The notes beneath the pieces are model-generated. The model was not told where the DNA came from. It saw nothing but the letters and a program-made list of their open reading frames with translations, and did not search any database. From positions 1-64,000 of the forward strand of contig JBLIIE010000001.1 in assembly GCA_047634635.1 (NCBI GenBank): a stretch of DNA of 64,000 bases, given 5' to 3'. This DNA is from Granulosicoccus sp047634635 (GTDB lineage: Bacteria; Pseudomonadota; Gammaproteobacteria; Granulosicoccales; Granulosicoccaceae). The position numbers and the translations under genes are program-made. Below are positions 55,436 through 64,000 of this stretch, in pieces (position 1 is the first letter of the stretch; every line of letters starts with the position of its first letter).

Positions 55436-56344
55436 TTACTTCAAATTGCTTGTCAGACCGTCCACAACAGTCTGGGACGTCACTCGTAACAGGTCTAAAT
55501 ACGTAGGAACTGGACCATCCTTTTTACTCAGACTATCCACATACAAAACCCCTCCGTACGCCGCACCAGTCTCACGTGCCACCTGCTCTGCAGGCGAGGT
55601 ATTAACAGTGCTTTCACAGAACACAACAGGGATCTCATTAGCTCTCACTCCATCGATCACACTGCGGACCTGTTGCGGCGTGCCAATCTGATCAGCATTC
55701 ATCGGCCAGAGATAGAGCTCTTTCAGGCCAAAATCACGCGCAAGGTAGCTGAAAGCTCCCTCGCAGGTCACGAGCCAGCGTTGGGCTTCAGGAATTTTGG
55801 CGATTTGTAAGCGCAGTGGCTCTATGGTATCGCTAATTTGCTGTTTGTACGCATCAGCATTGGCCAGATATGCGTCTGCATTGTCCGGATCTTGCTGTGC
55901 CAAAGCCGCGGCAATATTATCCACGTAAATTCCAGCATTTTGCAATCCCATCCACGCATGCGGGTTGGCTTGACCCTCGTAGGCACCTTCCGCTATGGAA
56001 ATCGGGTCTATTCCGTCAGTCAATGTGGCAGAAGGCATGTCATTCAGGTTGCCCACGAACTGCTCGAACCAGAGTTCGAGATTCAATCCGTTCCAGAGGA
56101 TCAAGTCAGCATCGCTAGCACGTACGATATCCTGTGGAGTGGGCTGATACCCATGTATCTCCGCACCTGGCTTGGTAATCGACACCACGTCTGCATATCC
56201 GCCTGCCACATTTTGTGCCATGTCAGCCAACACAGTAAAGGTCGTTACTACTTTAAGCTTATCCTCCTGTGCACTCACATTCACACTTACTGCGAAGAGA
56301 AAAATTGCTAGTGCTGCAACAGCAACAGGGCGGGTAATCAACAT
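55436..56344 (-). CDS. sitA: Mn/Fe ABC transporter substrate-binding protein (SitA-like)
   Basis: This 302-residue cluster A-I binding protein has a signal peptide (VALAIFLFAVSVNVSAQ region). Metal ligands are visible: His in AEIHGYQPTPQD, His in NPHAWMGLQNAG, Glu in VTCEGAFSYLARDFGL, and Asp in VLYVDSLS. This His-His-Glu-Asp set is the one used for Mn2+. It is the first gene of sitABCD-mntR and follows the palindrome at 56381-56394. Confidence 0.93.
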   Translation of the reverse strand: MLITRPVAVAALAIFLFAVSVNVSAQEDKLKVVTTFTVLADMAQNVAGGYADVVSITKPGAEIHGYQPTPQDIVRASDADLILWNGLNLELWFEQFVGNLNDMPSATLTDGIDPISIAEGAYEGQANPHAWMGLQNAGIYVDNIAAALAQQDPDNADAYLANADAYKQQISDTIEPLRLQIAKIPEAQRWLVTCEGAFSYLARDFGLKELYLWPMNADQIGTPQQVRSVIDGVRANEIPVVFCESTVNTSPAEQVARETGAAYGGVLYVDSLSKKDGPVPTYLDLLRVTSQTVVDGLTSNLK

Positions 56345-56371
56345 GTTTTACTTCTCTTAAGTTTACATTGG

Positions 56372-56407
56372 CTAGATAGTTTAGCCTAGGCTAACTTGTT
56401 AAATCAA
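56372..56407 (-). promoter_or_regulatory. Apparent sit promoter with perfect palindromic operator
   Basis: On the minus strand a -35-like TTGATT (56407-56402) and -10-like TAAACT lie 18 bases apart. The spacer contains TTAGCCTAGGCTAA (56381-56394), a perfect 14-bp palindrome resembling DtxR/MntR-class operators. It sits 37 bases upstream of sitA, in the right place for MntR repression. The hexamers are only moderate matches to consensus. Confidence 0.6.
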
Positions 56408-56532
56408 CGTGTAATGATGAAAGTTGTTTTCCTGTTTGACTCCCCGAAAGGAATACTGTGTACCCTAAGCATTTGGGGCGACCAAAAAATACCCAAGTGA
56501 ATTACTCGGATATAGCCTTAAGGTTCGCATGG

Positions 56533-56561
56533 TTGTTAATGAGAATTATTCGTATTAACAT
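56533..56561 (+). promoter_or_regulatory. Fur box within probable fbpA promoter
   Basis: AATGAGAATTATTCGTATT (56538-56556) matches the Fur box, with one half perfect (TGAGAAT) and the other imperfect (ATTCGTA for ATTCTCA). It falls in the 17-base spacer between TTGTTA (56533-56538) and TAACAT (56556-56561). It lies 45-60 bases upstream of fbpA and should make the operon iron-repressed. Confidence 0.7.
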
Positions 56562-56600
56562 TGACGTTCTTTAATTAATCCATGCCGACGGCTTGTTTCA

Positions 56601-57635
56601 ATGAAATTCACAAAAAAATTCAGAACTACCCACTGCTTGATGATTCTCGCATCCGTGCTTGCAAGTGTCGCATCGGCGCAGGCCACAGCCGCAGAGGTCA
56701 ACGTCTATTCCTACCGACAACCCTTTCTCACTGATCCTATTTTCGATGCGTTTACCGCAGACACAGGCATCAAAGTCAACACGGTCTTTGCTAAGAAAGG
56801 CTTGATCGAGCGCCTGGAAAATGAAGGGATTAATAGTCCTGCTGATCTGGTTTTGGTCACCAATGTAGGCAACCTTGCATCGGCGGTGGACGCGGGGGTC
56901 ACGCAGTCCTTAAGCAATGAAGTACTCGAGAGCAATATTCCTGCGAGTTTTCGTGATGTAGACGGACACTGGTTTGGATTAACATCTCGCGGCCGTATTA
57001 TTGTCACCTCCAAAGACCGAGTGGAAGCTGGTCTCATTAATGACTACAGCGACTTAGCAAAACCAGAGTTAGAGGGACGTATTTGCACTCGCAGTGGCAA
57101 ACACTCTTATATGGTGGAACTGATTGCATCAGTGATTGCGCATGAAGGTGAAGAAGTTGCGCAACAATGGTTGAAGTCGGTTAAAGCCAACCTTGCCCGT
57201 AAGCCACAAGGCAATGACAGGGCTCAGGTGAAGGCCATATCCCAAGGTGAATGCGATGTTGCGATAATCAATACCTATTACATGGGCGCCATGATGTCCA
57301 AACCGGAACAACAAGCCTGGGCTGACTCCGTGAATGTCATTTTTCCTAATCAATCTGGTTATGGTACACACATGAATATCAGCGGGGTCGTCCTGACCAA
57401 AGCTTCACCCAACCGCGACAATGCCGTAAAATTAATGGAATATCTGGTTAGTGATGTGGCGCAAAACCTGTATGCAACAGGTAATCACGAATACCCAATT
57501 AAAACCGATGTATCTCCGTCTGAACTCGTCAGTAGTTGGGGAGAATTCAAGAAAGATAGCTTGTCACTCAACGACATTGCAAAATACCGAGCTCAGGCAA
57601 GTCGTCTAGTTGACACTGTAGACTATGATGGCTAA
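56601..57635 (+). CDS. fbpA: Fe(3+) ABC transporter substrate-binding protein
   Basis: This 344-residue periplasmic protein has a signal peptide (MKFTKKFRTTHCLMILASVL onward, cleaved near SAQATAAE). The mature start EVNVYSYRQPFLTDPIFDAF is typical of FbpA/FutA iron-binding proteins. The tyrosine pair in INTYYMGAMMSK is the iron ligand set. It is followed by a permease gene with an 11-base overlap. A Fur box precedes it. Confidence 0.93.
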   Translation: MKFTKKFRTTHCLMILASVLASVASAQATAAEVNVYSYRQPFLTDPIFDAFTADTGIKVNTVFAKKGLIERLENEGINSPADLVLVTNVGNLASAVDAGVTQSLSNEVLESNIPASFRDVDGHWFGLTSRGRIIVTSKDRVEAGLINDYSDLAKPELEGRICTRSGKHSYMVELIASVIAHEGEEVAQQWLKSVKANLARKPQGNDRAQVKAISQGECDVAIINTYYMGAMMSKPEQQAWADSVNVIFPNQSGYGTHMNISGVVLTKASPNRDNAVKLMEYLVSDVAQNLYATGNHEYPIKTDVSPSELVSSWGEFKKDSLSLNDIAKYRAQASRLVDTVDYDG

Positions 57636-59664
57636 GAAACCGCTCGTAAGCCCACTGCCGCAGCTTCCTGATGGAGCTGCGGTCACTGGCCGCGTCAAGG
57701 CGCGATGGGGCTCATCCCCTACGTATCAGTCCGCGACACCCTCAGCTGTTCGCTGGCCTGGGGGTGCGTTTCATTACAGCGCCAGTAGAATCACAGGAAC
57801 CCGGCAACTAAGCAATACCGCTGTTCATCCAGCACGAGGGGCGGCACCCTTTCCCGAAGTGCAATATCGCAAGCATTTTCCAGGTGCACTCAAGCGCCCT
57901 GCACTCAGAGTGCTGGATGAAACAGCAAGCGTCGATGCAAACTTAAAACATCGCAGTCTACGAATCGCTACATACGGTATCTGGGCATCCATAAGCGGCT
58001 GGCCCCTCATGGCCATGATCGTTGCATTCGTTGTTTGTCTACCTATTCTATCTGTACTGTATCTAGCATTTAATCCTGAGGAAAATATCTGGCCCCACCT
58101 CTGGAATACCGTCCTCTTAAATTACATTGCCAACACTTTGGGTTTGATGTTTGGAGTTGCAGCTGGCACCTTGTTAATCGGGGTAAGTACTGCATGGTTA
58201 GTCACACGATATGAGTTCCCGGGGCGTTCAATGTTCAATTGGGCTTTGCTATTACCTTTTGCGGTACCTGCGTATGTCATCGCATACATCTATACAGATC
58301 TATTAGAGTTTGCAGGTCCGGTTCAAGGCGCTCTGCGAGCAGCCTTTGGCTGGACACTTGCCAATCAATACTGGTTCCCTAGCATACGTTCCCTTCCCGG
58401 AGCCATCACGATGATGGTTCTCGTCTTGTATCCCTACGTTTACCTATTAGCAAGAGCCGCATTTTTAGAGCAATCTGCCTCAGTGGTGGAAGCTGCCAGG
58501 GCTCTTGGTGGAACATCAAGATCTCGTTTTTTCCGTATATCCCTACCGATGGCTCGTCCTGCAATAGCCGTGGGTTTAGCGATGGCACTAATGGAGACGC
58601 TCAATGATTTCGGTACGGTAGACTACTTCGCTGTACGCACTCTCACCTCAGGCTTGTATGATGTATGGCTGGGCATGAACAATCTGGGCGGAGGTGCACA
58701 GATTGCCTCTTTGCTTCTGGTTTTTGTCATGATGCTCATCGGCCTGGAAAAAGTCAGTCGACGCCATCAAGAACATTACCAACCCACATCCTCACGATTC
58801 CGCAGGTACAACCATCGGAAACTGAAGGGCAAAGAGGCACTGCTAGCCACGACAATTTGTTTCATACCCATCTGCTTCGGATTTCTAATACCTGCCTGGG
58901 TTTTACTGAGTTATTCGATTCAATATTTTGATGTTTCCTTCACTGCGGACTTTCGCCAGATAGCGTTCAATTCTATGAGCCTGTCGGCCACTGCAGCCTT
59001 AGCTGCTGTCGCTGTGGGAATTTTGCTCAGCTATAGTCAAAGGCTCCGCCCGACACGCCTACTGAAAACGAGCGTCAATATTTCCAGTCTTGGCTATGCA
59101 GTTCCCGGTGCGGTACTGGCAATCGGCGTCATTATTCCCTTCGCGGCAATCGACAATACTGTCGATGCGTTCACGCGAAAACATTTTGATTTTTCTACTG
59201 GCCTAGTGCTAAGTGGAACTGTCTTCGCTTTGGTATTTGCCTATACAGTGCGGTTTTTAGCAGTTGCATACGGGTCCGTAGATGCCAGTATGAAAAAAAT
59301 CAGTCCACATATGGATGACGCTGCAAGATCCCTGGGTCATTCCTCACTAGGAATACTGTCGAAAATACACCTGCCACTTATGAAAAGCGGAGTTCTCACA
59401 GCAGCGCTGGTAGTTTTCGTCGATTGCATGAAGGAACTGCCTGCGACACTGGTTCTACGTCCATTTAATTTCGACACACTGGCAACGCATGTCTATCAAT
59501 TTGCATCTGATGAACTCATAGGCGAAGCCGCATTAGGATCCTTGCTCATTGTGCTAGTTGGACTGGTACCTGTGATACTGCTGACTGTAAGTATTGATCG
59601 CTCTCAAGAACTCAAGGCCGCGGGTATAAGCACTGTTGGCAATCTCAAAAATCAACCTGCGTAA
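57625..59664 (+). CDS. fbpB: Fe(3+) ABC transporter permease (FbpB-like) with long N-terminal extension
   Basis: A 679-residue double permease with about 12 helices in two BPD_transp_1 halves. Each has an EAA loop: VVEAARALGGTSRSRFFRIS and MDDAARSLGHSSLGILSKIH. The membrane part starts near residue 116 (ATYGIWASISGWPLMAMIV). The first ~110 residues are Pro/Arg/Ser-rich, polar and unlike the family. The ATG at 57625 has no good Shine-Dalgarno sequence, and the true start may be further in (for example GTG at 57910). A hairpin lies in the extension. No ATPase (fbpC) is adjacent. Confidence 0.85.
   Translation: MMAKKPLVSPLPQLPDGAAVTGRVKARWGSSPTYQSATPSAVRWPGGAFHYSASRITGTRQLSNTAVHPARGAAPFPEVQYRKHFPGALKRPALRVLDETASVDANLKHRSLRIATYGIWASISGWPLMAMIVAFVVCLPILSVLYLAFNPEENIWPHLWNTVLLNYIANTLGLMFGVAAGTLLIGVSTAWLVTRYEFPGRSMFNWALLLPFAVPAYVIAYIYTDLLEFAGPVQGALRAAFGWTLANQYWFPSIRSLPGAITMMVLVLYPYVYLLARAAFLEQSASVVEAARALGGTSRSRFFRISLPMARPAIAVGLAMALMETLNDFGTVDYFAVRTLTSGLYDVWLGMNNLGGGAQIASLLLVFVMMLIGLEKVSRRHQEHYQPTSSRFRRYNHRKLKGKEALLATTICFIPICFGFLIPAWVLLSYSIQYFDVSFTADFRQIAFNSMSLSATAALAAVAVGILLSYSQRLRPTRLLKTSVNISSLGYAVPGAVLAIGVIIPFAAIDNTVDAFTRKHFDFSTGLVLSGTVFALVFAYTVRFLAVAYGSVDASMKKISPHMDDAARSLGHSSLGILSKIHLPLMKSGVLTAALVVFVDCMKELPATLVLRPFNFDTLATHVYQFASDELIGEAALGSLLIVLVGLVPVILLTVSIDRSQELKAAGISTVGNLKNQPA
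57658..57682 (+). promoter_or_regulatory. Strong hairpin 22 bases after fbpA stop
   Basis: CCGCAGCT (57658-57665) and AGCTGCGG (57675-57682) form a perfect 8-bp stem, extended inward by a T-G wobble and a C-G pair, leaving a 5-nt loop. It lies inside the fbpB N-terminal extension. No T-tract follows. It may stabilise the fbpA message or attenuate fbpB, giving more binding protein than permease. Confidence 0.5.
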
Positions 59665-59722
59665 CTGGCAAAAATCCCAGCGCTCAAAGTACACTATCGA
59701 CTCGCACTTTTGAGATCTTGGC

Positions 59723-61765
59723 ATGAGCGCAAAAACGACAGTTCTACGAGAATTTCCAAAAAGCGTAAGAGTCGTCGAACATCAAATCATCACGATGCCC
59801 GATGGCTGCGAACTTTCGGCACGTATCTGGATTCCAGAGGATGCTGAAGTCTCACCAGTACCTGCAATAATTGAACACCTACCCTACAGAAAACGAGATG
59901 GAACCATAGTTCGAGACTGCATGAATCACCCTTGGTTTGCAGGCCATGGCTATGCCTGTATCCGTGTGGACATGCGTGGCAATGGCGATTCGCAAGGGCT
60001 CATGCAGGACGAATACACTGAGCAGGAATTGCGAGATGCCTGCGATGTTATTCAGTGGGCAAGTGCACAATCTTGGTGTACAGGCCATATCGGAATGATG
60101 GGTATCTCGTGGGGCGGCTTCAACGCTTTACAGGTGGCCAGCCTAAAACCTAAGGCTTTGAAAGCCGTCATTACCGTATGCTCAAGTGTTGATCGATTCG
60201 CAGACGACATTCATTTTAAAGGTGGCTGTCTACTGGGCGAAAATATCGGCTGGGCAGCTACCATGTTGTCTTATTCCTCTCGCCCACCCGACCCTTTACT
60301 GGTAGGCGATCAGTGGCGTGAATTATGGCTTTCAAGACTTGAGAACATGCCATTTCTAGCCACAACCTGGATTGGCTGCCAGACAAGAGACGCGTATTGG
60401 AAACACGGTTCAGTTTGTGAAGACTACACATCCATTGATGCTGCTGTACTCTCAATTGGTGGATGGCATGATGGGTATCGCAATACCGTATCTCATTTAG
60501 TTGAAAACCTAAGCTCGCCTGTCAAAGGTATTGTCGGGCCATGGATACACAAATATCCCCACTATGCAGCACCCGCCCCAAGAATCGGATTTCTCCAGGA
60601 ATCACTTCGTTGGTGGGATCACTGGCTCAAAGAAATTGATACAGGAGCAGACGATCTACCAGCCTATCGTGCCTATCTGATGGACGGACTACCTCCCGCT
60701 CCCTGGTACGACGAACGTCCGGGACGATGGATTGCGGAAGATTCCTGGCCGTCGAAAAATATTGGCCAACAATGCTACGCAGCTGGGAATGACAACACTC
60801 TGCAACTCAAGCAAGATCACAACGATGCTCCTTCTGTGGAATTAGCAAACTGTCTCATCAATACAAAGGCAAATTGTGGCTCTGGTACAGGCGAGTATTT
60901 TCCGTTCACCTTTGGACCAGAACTACCTGATGATCAGAGTGATGACGACGCCCTGAGTTGCTGTTTCGACAGTGATGTTAAATCAGATATCACTGATATT
61001 GTGGGCGCCCCAGTCATCAATTTTTGTTGCAGCGTCGATAAGCCACTTGCCCATCTCACATTCAGATTGTGTGATATTCAACCCGACGGCTCATCAACAC
61101 TAATCACTATGGGCATGTTGAACTTAACGCATGCTAAATCGCACGAGTTCCCCAAGCAAATATTAGCCAACAAGCCATTTAAAGGATCTGTTGCGCTCGA
61201 TCAGGTTGCCTATCGGCTAGCAGCCGGACACAAGCTGCGATTGTCCATATCGTCGGCGTACTGGCCGTTCCTGTGGCCGTCTCCTGAAACAGTCACTGTG
61301 ACGCTTTACAGTGCAGTATTGAATCTTCCAACAAGACTATCAGTTGCAACAATAGATGAATGCTCATTTGATGCTCCCGAAACGGCCTCTGGCTGGGATC
61401 ACGATGTCATAAGAGAAGCTTCTTCTACAAGAGAACGCACTATCGATCCTGAAACAGGCTTTAGCATCACGCGTATTCACAATGACTTTGGTGAAAACCG
61501 CGATGCTGATCATCACTTAATAAGCGGCAGCAAAATGAATGAGAAATTTTCAATTCACCCAGAAAATCCTGCTTCGGCAAGTATCGATATTGCCTGGGAG
61601 CAAAACCTAGCTCGTGATGAATGGAGTATTAAAACTCACGCTAAGATGCACATGCATGCAGACTTAGATTGGTTTTATATCCAAGGCACTCTGTCCGCGT
61701 GGGAAAACGATGCCGTTATTTTTCACCGCGATTACGATGAGAAAGTTAAGAGACGGTTCGTGTGA
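59723..61765 (+). CDS. CocE/NonD-family hydrolase (S15/X-Pro dipeptidyl-peptidase-like)
   Basis: A 680-residue serine hydrolase. The catalytic Ser is in GMMGISWGGFNALQVAS (about 127), with Asp in GGWHDGYRNT (about 250) and His in GPWIHKYPHYAAP (about 275-280). The C-terminal half is the PepX_C jelly-roll domain. No signal peptide is visible, so it is probably cytoplasmic. Members cleave cocaine esters, glutaryl-7-ACA or X-Pro peptides; substrate unknown. Confidence 0.9.
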   Translation: MSAKTTVLREFPKSVRVVEHQIITMPDGCELSARIWIPEDAEVSPVPAIIEHLPYRKRDGTIVRDCMNHPWFAGHGYACIRVDMRGNGDSQGLMQDEYTEQELRDACDVIQWASAQSWCTGHIGMMGISWGGFNALQVASLKPKALKAVITVCSSVDRFADDIHFKGGCLLGENIGWAATMLSYSSRPPDPLLVGDQWRELWLSRLENMPFLATTWIGCQTRDAYWKHGSVCEDYTSIDAAVLSIGGWHDGYRNTVSHLVENLSSPVKGIVGPWIHKYPHYAAPAPRIGFLQESLRWWDHWLKEIDTGADDLPAYRAYLMDGLPPAPWYDERPGRWIAEDSWPSKNIGQQCYAAGNDNTLQLKQDHNDAPSVELANCLINTKANCGSGTGEYFPFTFGPELPDDQSDDDALSCCFDSDVKSDITDIVGAPVINFCCSVDKPLAHLTFRLCDIQPDGSSTLITMGMLNLTHAKSHEFPKQILANKPFKGSVALDQVAYRLAAGHKLRLSISSAYWPFLWPSPETVTVTLYSAVLNLPTRLSVATIDECSFDAPETASGWDHDVIREASSTRERTIDPETGFSITRIHNDFGENRDADHHLISGSKMNEKFSIHPENPASASIDIAWEQNLARDEWSIKTHAKMHMHADLDWFYIQGTLSAWENDAVIFHRDYDEKVKRRFV

Positions 61766-61898
61766 CGACCTGGAGTACGAAGGCTACTTTAGCGTTTCTG
61801 CCATAAGGACTTCCTTGGGAGTGTCATTACGATCATTGAATTGTGATTTTTGACGATGATATGAACGTCATGATTTCATAGGAAATACCCATTAAGAT

Positions 61899-62330
61899 TC
61901 ACACAACATGATGCACACATAGCTCAACTTGATTCCCATCAGGATCACCAAGGTACAACGAGTGAACCTCATCATGCTCGTATGGATTCACTTCAATACC
62001 CATAGATTCTAATTCTACTTGCGCTAAAACAAGTTCCCTCTTGCCACCTGGCAACTGAAACGCAATATGATCAAGTGCCGAGGCTGAGTCATCCACCTTA
62101 TCCGACTGGAACAACGCATGGTTGTGATGGTCATCTGCACAAAAAAACACTATTGTTTTCGTAATCGTAGACGCAGCACACAAAACTGTGGCAAGCCCTA
62201 TCGCCTCTTTTACAGGGAGAATATGTGAACCCGCCGCAAGTACTAGAAGCGCTGTTCCAAATCCAAATACAGCTGAGAATAGTGAGACAAAGAATCCAAG
62301 AAAAATTAAGAGAAGCTGTGCTTTCCCAAA
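61899..62330 (-). pseudogene. Chimeric remnant: TSUP transporter N-terminus fused to VOC-domain C-terminal half
   Basis: A single frame runs from just after a TAA (62333-62331) to 61899. Its first ~55 residues (LLLIFLGFFVSLFSAVFGFG, then TALLVLAAGSHILPVKEAI) look like the first helices of a TauE/SafE (TSUP) sulfite exporter. It continues without a break into FFCADDHHNHALF and LDHIAFQLPGGKRELV, then LYLGDPDGNQVELCVHH. That is the second half of a glyoxalase/VOC domain. No good start codon exists for the fused frame; TTG at 62183 gives only the VOC part. This looks like a deletion joining two genes. Confidence 0.6.
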
Positions 62331-62503
62331 TTACGTATTCGCTCTAGTTCATATGCCCCAATTCAATCGCGATGATATCAATTCTCGGAAATCAGCAAGT
62401 ACTAGTATCCCGTTTTTAATCGTGTGCATATCAAGGTCTAATACATGCAACGACATTGTTGCTTCGCACAGACCTCCAGTGGAGGTCCACACGCCTACTG
62501 TGA
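62331..62503. other. Short gene-free stretch upstream of the chimeric remnant
   Basis: This 173-base stretch between the remnant and the ABC gene shows no coding potential I can support. It may hold part of the lost transporter gene or its promoter. Confidence 0.3.
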
Positions 62504-64000
62504 TTAATGACTACGTGCGGCCAACAGCTCAGTCAACCACTCTGGATCCATCTCCGGTACTGATGACAGTAGCAATTGGGTGTACTCAGGATGAGGTGGG
62601 TTGAGAATTTCACTCTTGAGACCTTGCTCGACAACTTTGCCTTGATACATCACGACAATTTCATCCGAAATAGCCTTAACGGTTGCAATATCGTGCGTAA
62701 TAAACAAGTAGCTGATACCAAATTCCTCTTGCAGACGGAGCAGGAGTTGCAATATTCCTTCCTGAACTATCTGGTCCAACGCCGACGTCACTTCATCGCA
62801 AATTATAACATCTGGCTCTGCCGCAAGTGCTCGAGCTATGCAAACACGTTGTTTTTGTCCACCTGATAGCTCTGACGGTAATCTGTCCAAAAAAGACTCA
62901 TCGAGCTCAATCATATCAAGCAACTCCATGATGCGTTTATCACGTGCAGTACCTGTTTTACCCAAATAAAATTCCAACGGTCTGCCTATAATATCTTCAA
63001 CGGTTTGCCGAGGATTCATGGCGGTATCTGCCATTTGATAAATCATCTGGATACGCTGCAGCTGCGCTGGTGTCCTGGATTTTAGATCGGCAGGAAGAGC
63101 CTCACCATTAAATTCAACGGTACCTGCCGTGGGCGGTAATAAACCTGTAATCACGCGTGCAGCCGTAGATTTACCCGAACCAGACTCGCCAACTACTGCA
63201 ACTGTTTTTCCTCTGGGCAGCTTTATAGAGACATTGTGCAGAACTTTTGCAGATCCGTATGCAGCATCGGCTCCGTTGATCGATAACACGATATCGTCGC
63301 CTTTGACTTCCGGCTTCTCCAATGCCCGAACAGACCACAGTGAGCGCGTGTAGTCCTCTTTGGGCGAGTCCAGCATCATTTTTGTCTCAGCCTCTTCGAC
63401 TTCCTCACCGTAGCGCAAAACTTTGATGGAATCTGCCATTTGAGCGACCACCGCAAGGTCGTGGGTGATGTAGATGGCGGCCGCACCATACAACTTGACA
63501 ATGTCACGCATGGCAGCCAGTACCTCGACCTGAGTTGTAACATCCAAAGCAGTCGTTGGTTCATCGAAAATGATGAGGTCAGGCCTTGGAGACATGGCCA
63601 TGGCCGTCATGACACGTTGCAGCTGACCACCAGAGACCTGATGTGGATACCTCTGCCCTATGTTCTTTGAGTCAGGCAATTGCAACGAATCATAGAGAGC
63701 AATAGCATCCTGTCGGCAAGCGTCATCGGATTGCGACCCAGACCTAGACGATGCTTCAACCGTTTGATCAATTAAGCGATGCGCAGGATTAAACGCAGCC
63801 GCTGCAGATTGGGCCACGTAGGCAATGCGAGTGCCCCACAAGTTCCGTTTTTCGTTTTCTGGCAGATCAGTCAGCTCGACACCATCGAACCTGATGGTGC
63901 CCTGCGTGAATCTACAGCCAGGTCGTGCAAAACCCATGGCTGCCAAGCCCAGTGTCGATTTACCAGCACCCGACTCCCCGATCAACCCAAGTACTTCGCC
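62504..64000 (-). CDS. Oligopeptide-type ABC transporter ATP-binding protein, two ABC domains (partial)
   Basis: The 5' end runs off the right edge; the visible part is 498 residues. Two ABC domains are present. The first has GESGAGKSTLGLAAMGFARP, signature VSGGQLQR and Walker B LIIFDEPTTALD. The second has GESGSGKSTAARVI, LSGGQKQRV and VIICDEVTSALD, ending with the oligopeptide_HPY region HPEYTQLLLSS. Fused OppD/OppF-type ATPases serve Dpp/Opp or GsiA-like uptake. The transporter's other genes must lie beyond the edge. Confidence 0.93.
   Translation of the reverse strand, partial: GEVLGLIGESGAGKSTLGLAAMGFARPGCRFTQGTIRFDGVELTDLPENEKRNLWGTRIAYVAQSAAAAFNPAHRLIDQTVEASSRSGSQSDDACRQDAIALYDSLQLPDSKNIGQRYPHQVSGGQLQRVMTAMAMSPRPDLIIFDEPTTALDVTTQVEVLAAMRDIVKLYGAAAIYITHDLAVVAQMADSIKVLRYGEEVEEAETKMMLDSPKEDYTRSLWSVRALEKPEVKGDDIVLSINGADAAYGSAKVLHNVSIKLPRGKTVAVVGESGSGKSTAARVITGLLPPTAGTVEFNGEALPADLKSRTPAQLQRIQMIYQMADTAMNPRQTVEDIIGRPLEFYLGKTGTARDKRIMELLDMIELDESFLDRLPSELSGGQKQRVCIARALAAEPDVIICDEVTSALDQIVQEGILQLLLRLQEEFGISYLFITHDIATVKAISDEIVVMYQGKVVEQGLKSEILNPPHPEYTQLLLSSVPEMDPEWLTELLAARSH

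Overview
The window looks like chromosomal DNA from a free-living, probably marine gammaproteobacterium of moderate GC content. The gene content supports this: a type-B style bifunctional PutA, a PntAB transhydrogenase, a GlgBXCAP glycogen cluster, a SitABCD/MntR manganese system, a Fur-type iron uptake locus, a DgcN-DgcA D-glutamate pair and a Wzx/Wzy exopolysaccharide cluster. A relative of Granulosicoccus would fit, but that is a guess from gene content. I saw no rRNA, tRNA, CRISPR array, prophage or insertion sequence.

Layout. 1-3.5 kb: the end of a probable membrane ferritin/VIT-type protein, a decayed signalling locus (a broken histidine kinase and a truncated DNA-binding-type domain), an OmpR-type response regulator and a GT-D glycosyltransferase. 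3.5-4.0 kb: a gene-free stretch holding a perfect 14-bp tandem array. 4-15 kb: putA, pntAB, hemC, a membrane-anchored LEA-like repeat protein, and the dgcN-dgcA operon. 15-19.3 kb (minus strand): an unusual three-gene set of exported proteins, made of a phospholipase D-like protein, an AttH/CrtC lipocalin-like lipoprotein and a di-heme cytochrome of the RoxA/peroxidase-like type. 19.5-30.6 kb (plus strand): an exopolysaccharide cluster with chain-length/tyrosine kinase, priming sugar transferase, WecG-type GT, flippase, two GT2 enzymes, polymerase, GalE and secreted GH16 glucanase. It is followed by a minus-strand LTA-synthase-like protein with only its membrane half. 31-41.4 kb: glycogen metabolism, with glgP-glgX divergent from glgC-glgA-glgB.

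41.5-50 kb: a long coiled-coil OmpA-type protein, nicotinamidase, a PfkB sugar kinase, a class III cyclase fused to an FHA domain, a 2OG-Fe(II) oxygenase, an SDR, and a CPA2 antiporter. 49-56.3 kb (minus strand): sitABCD-mntR followed by pyrC-pyrE, an M20 amidohydrolase and the antiporter. 56.3-59.7 kb: divergent iron uptake genes fbpA-fbpB. The intergenic region between the Mn and Fe operons has a perfect 14-bp palindrome inside the apparent sit promoter and a good Fur box inside the apparent fbp promoter. 59.7-64 kb: a CocE-type hydrolase, a chimeric gene remnant (TSUP transporter N-terminus joined in frame to half of a VOC protein) and the end of a two-domain oligopeptide-type ABC ATPase that runs off the right edge.

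Most of the window is ordinary core metabolism. The less ordinary parts are the exported PLD/lipocalin/di-heme cytochrome operon, the three or four truncated or fused genes, the 14-bp array, the long N-terminal extension and hairpin at the start of fbpB, and the paired metal-sensor sites. Similarity statements rest on recalled family motifs; no search was run.
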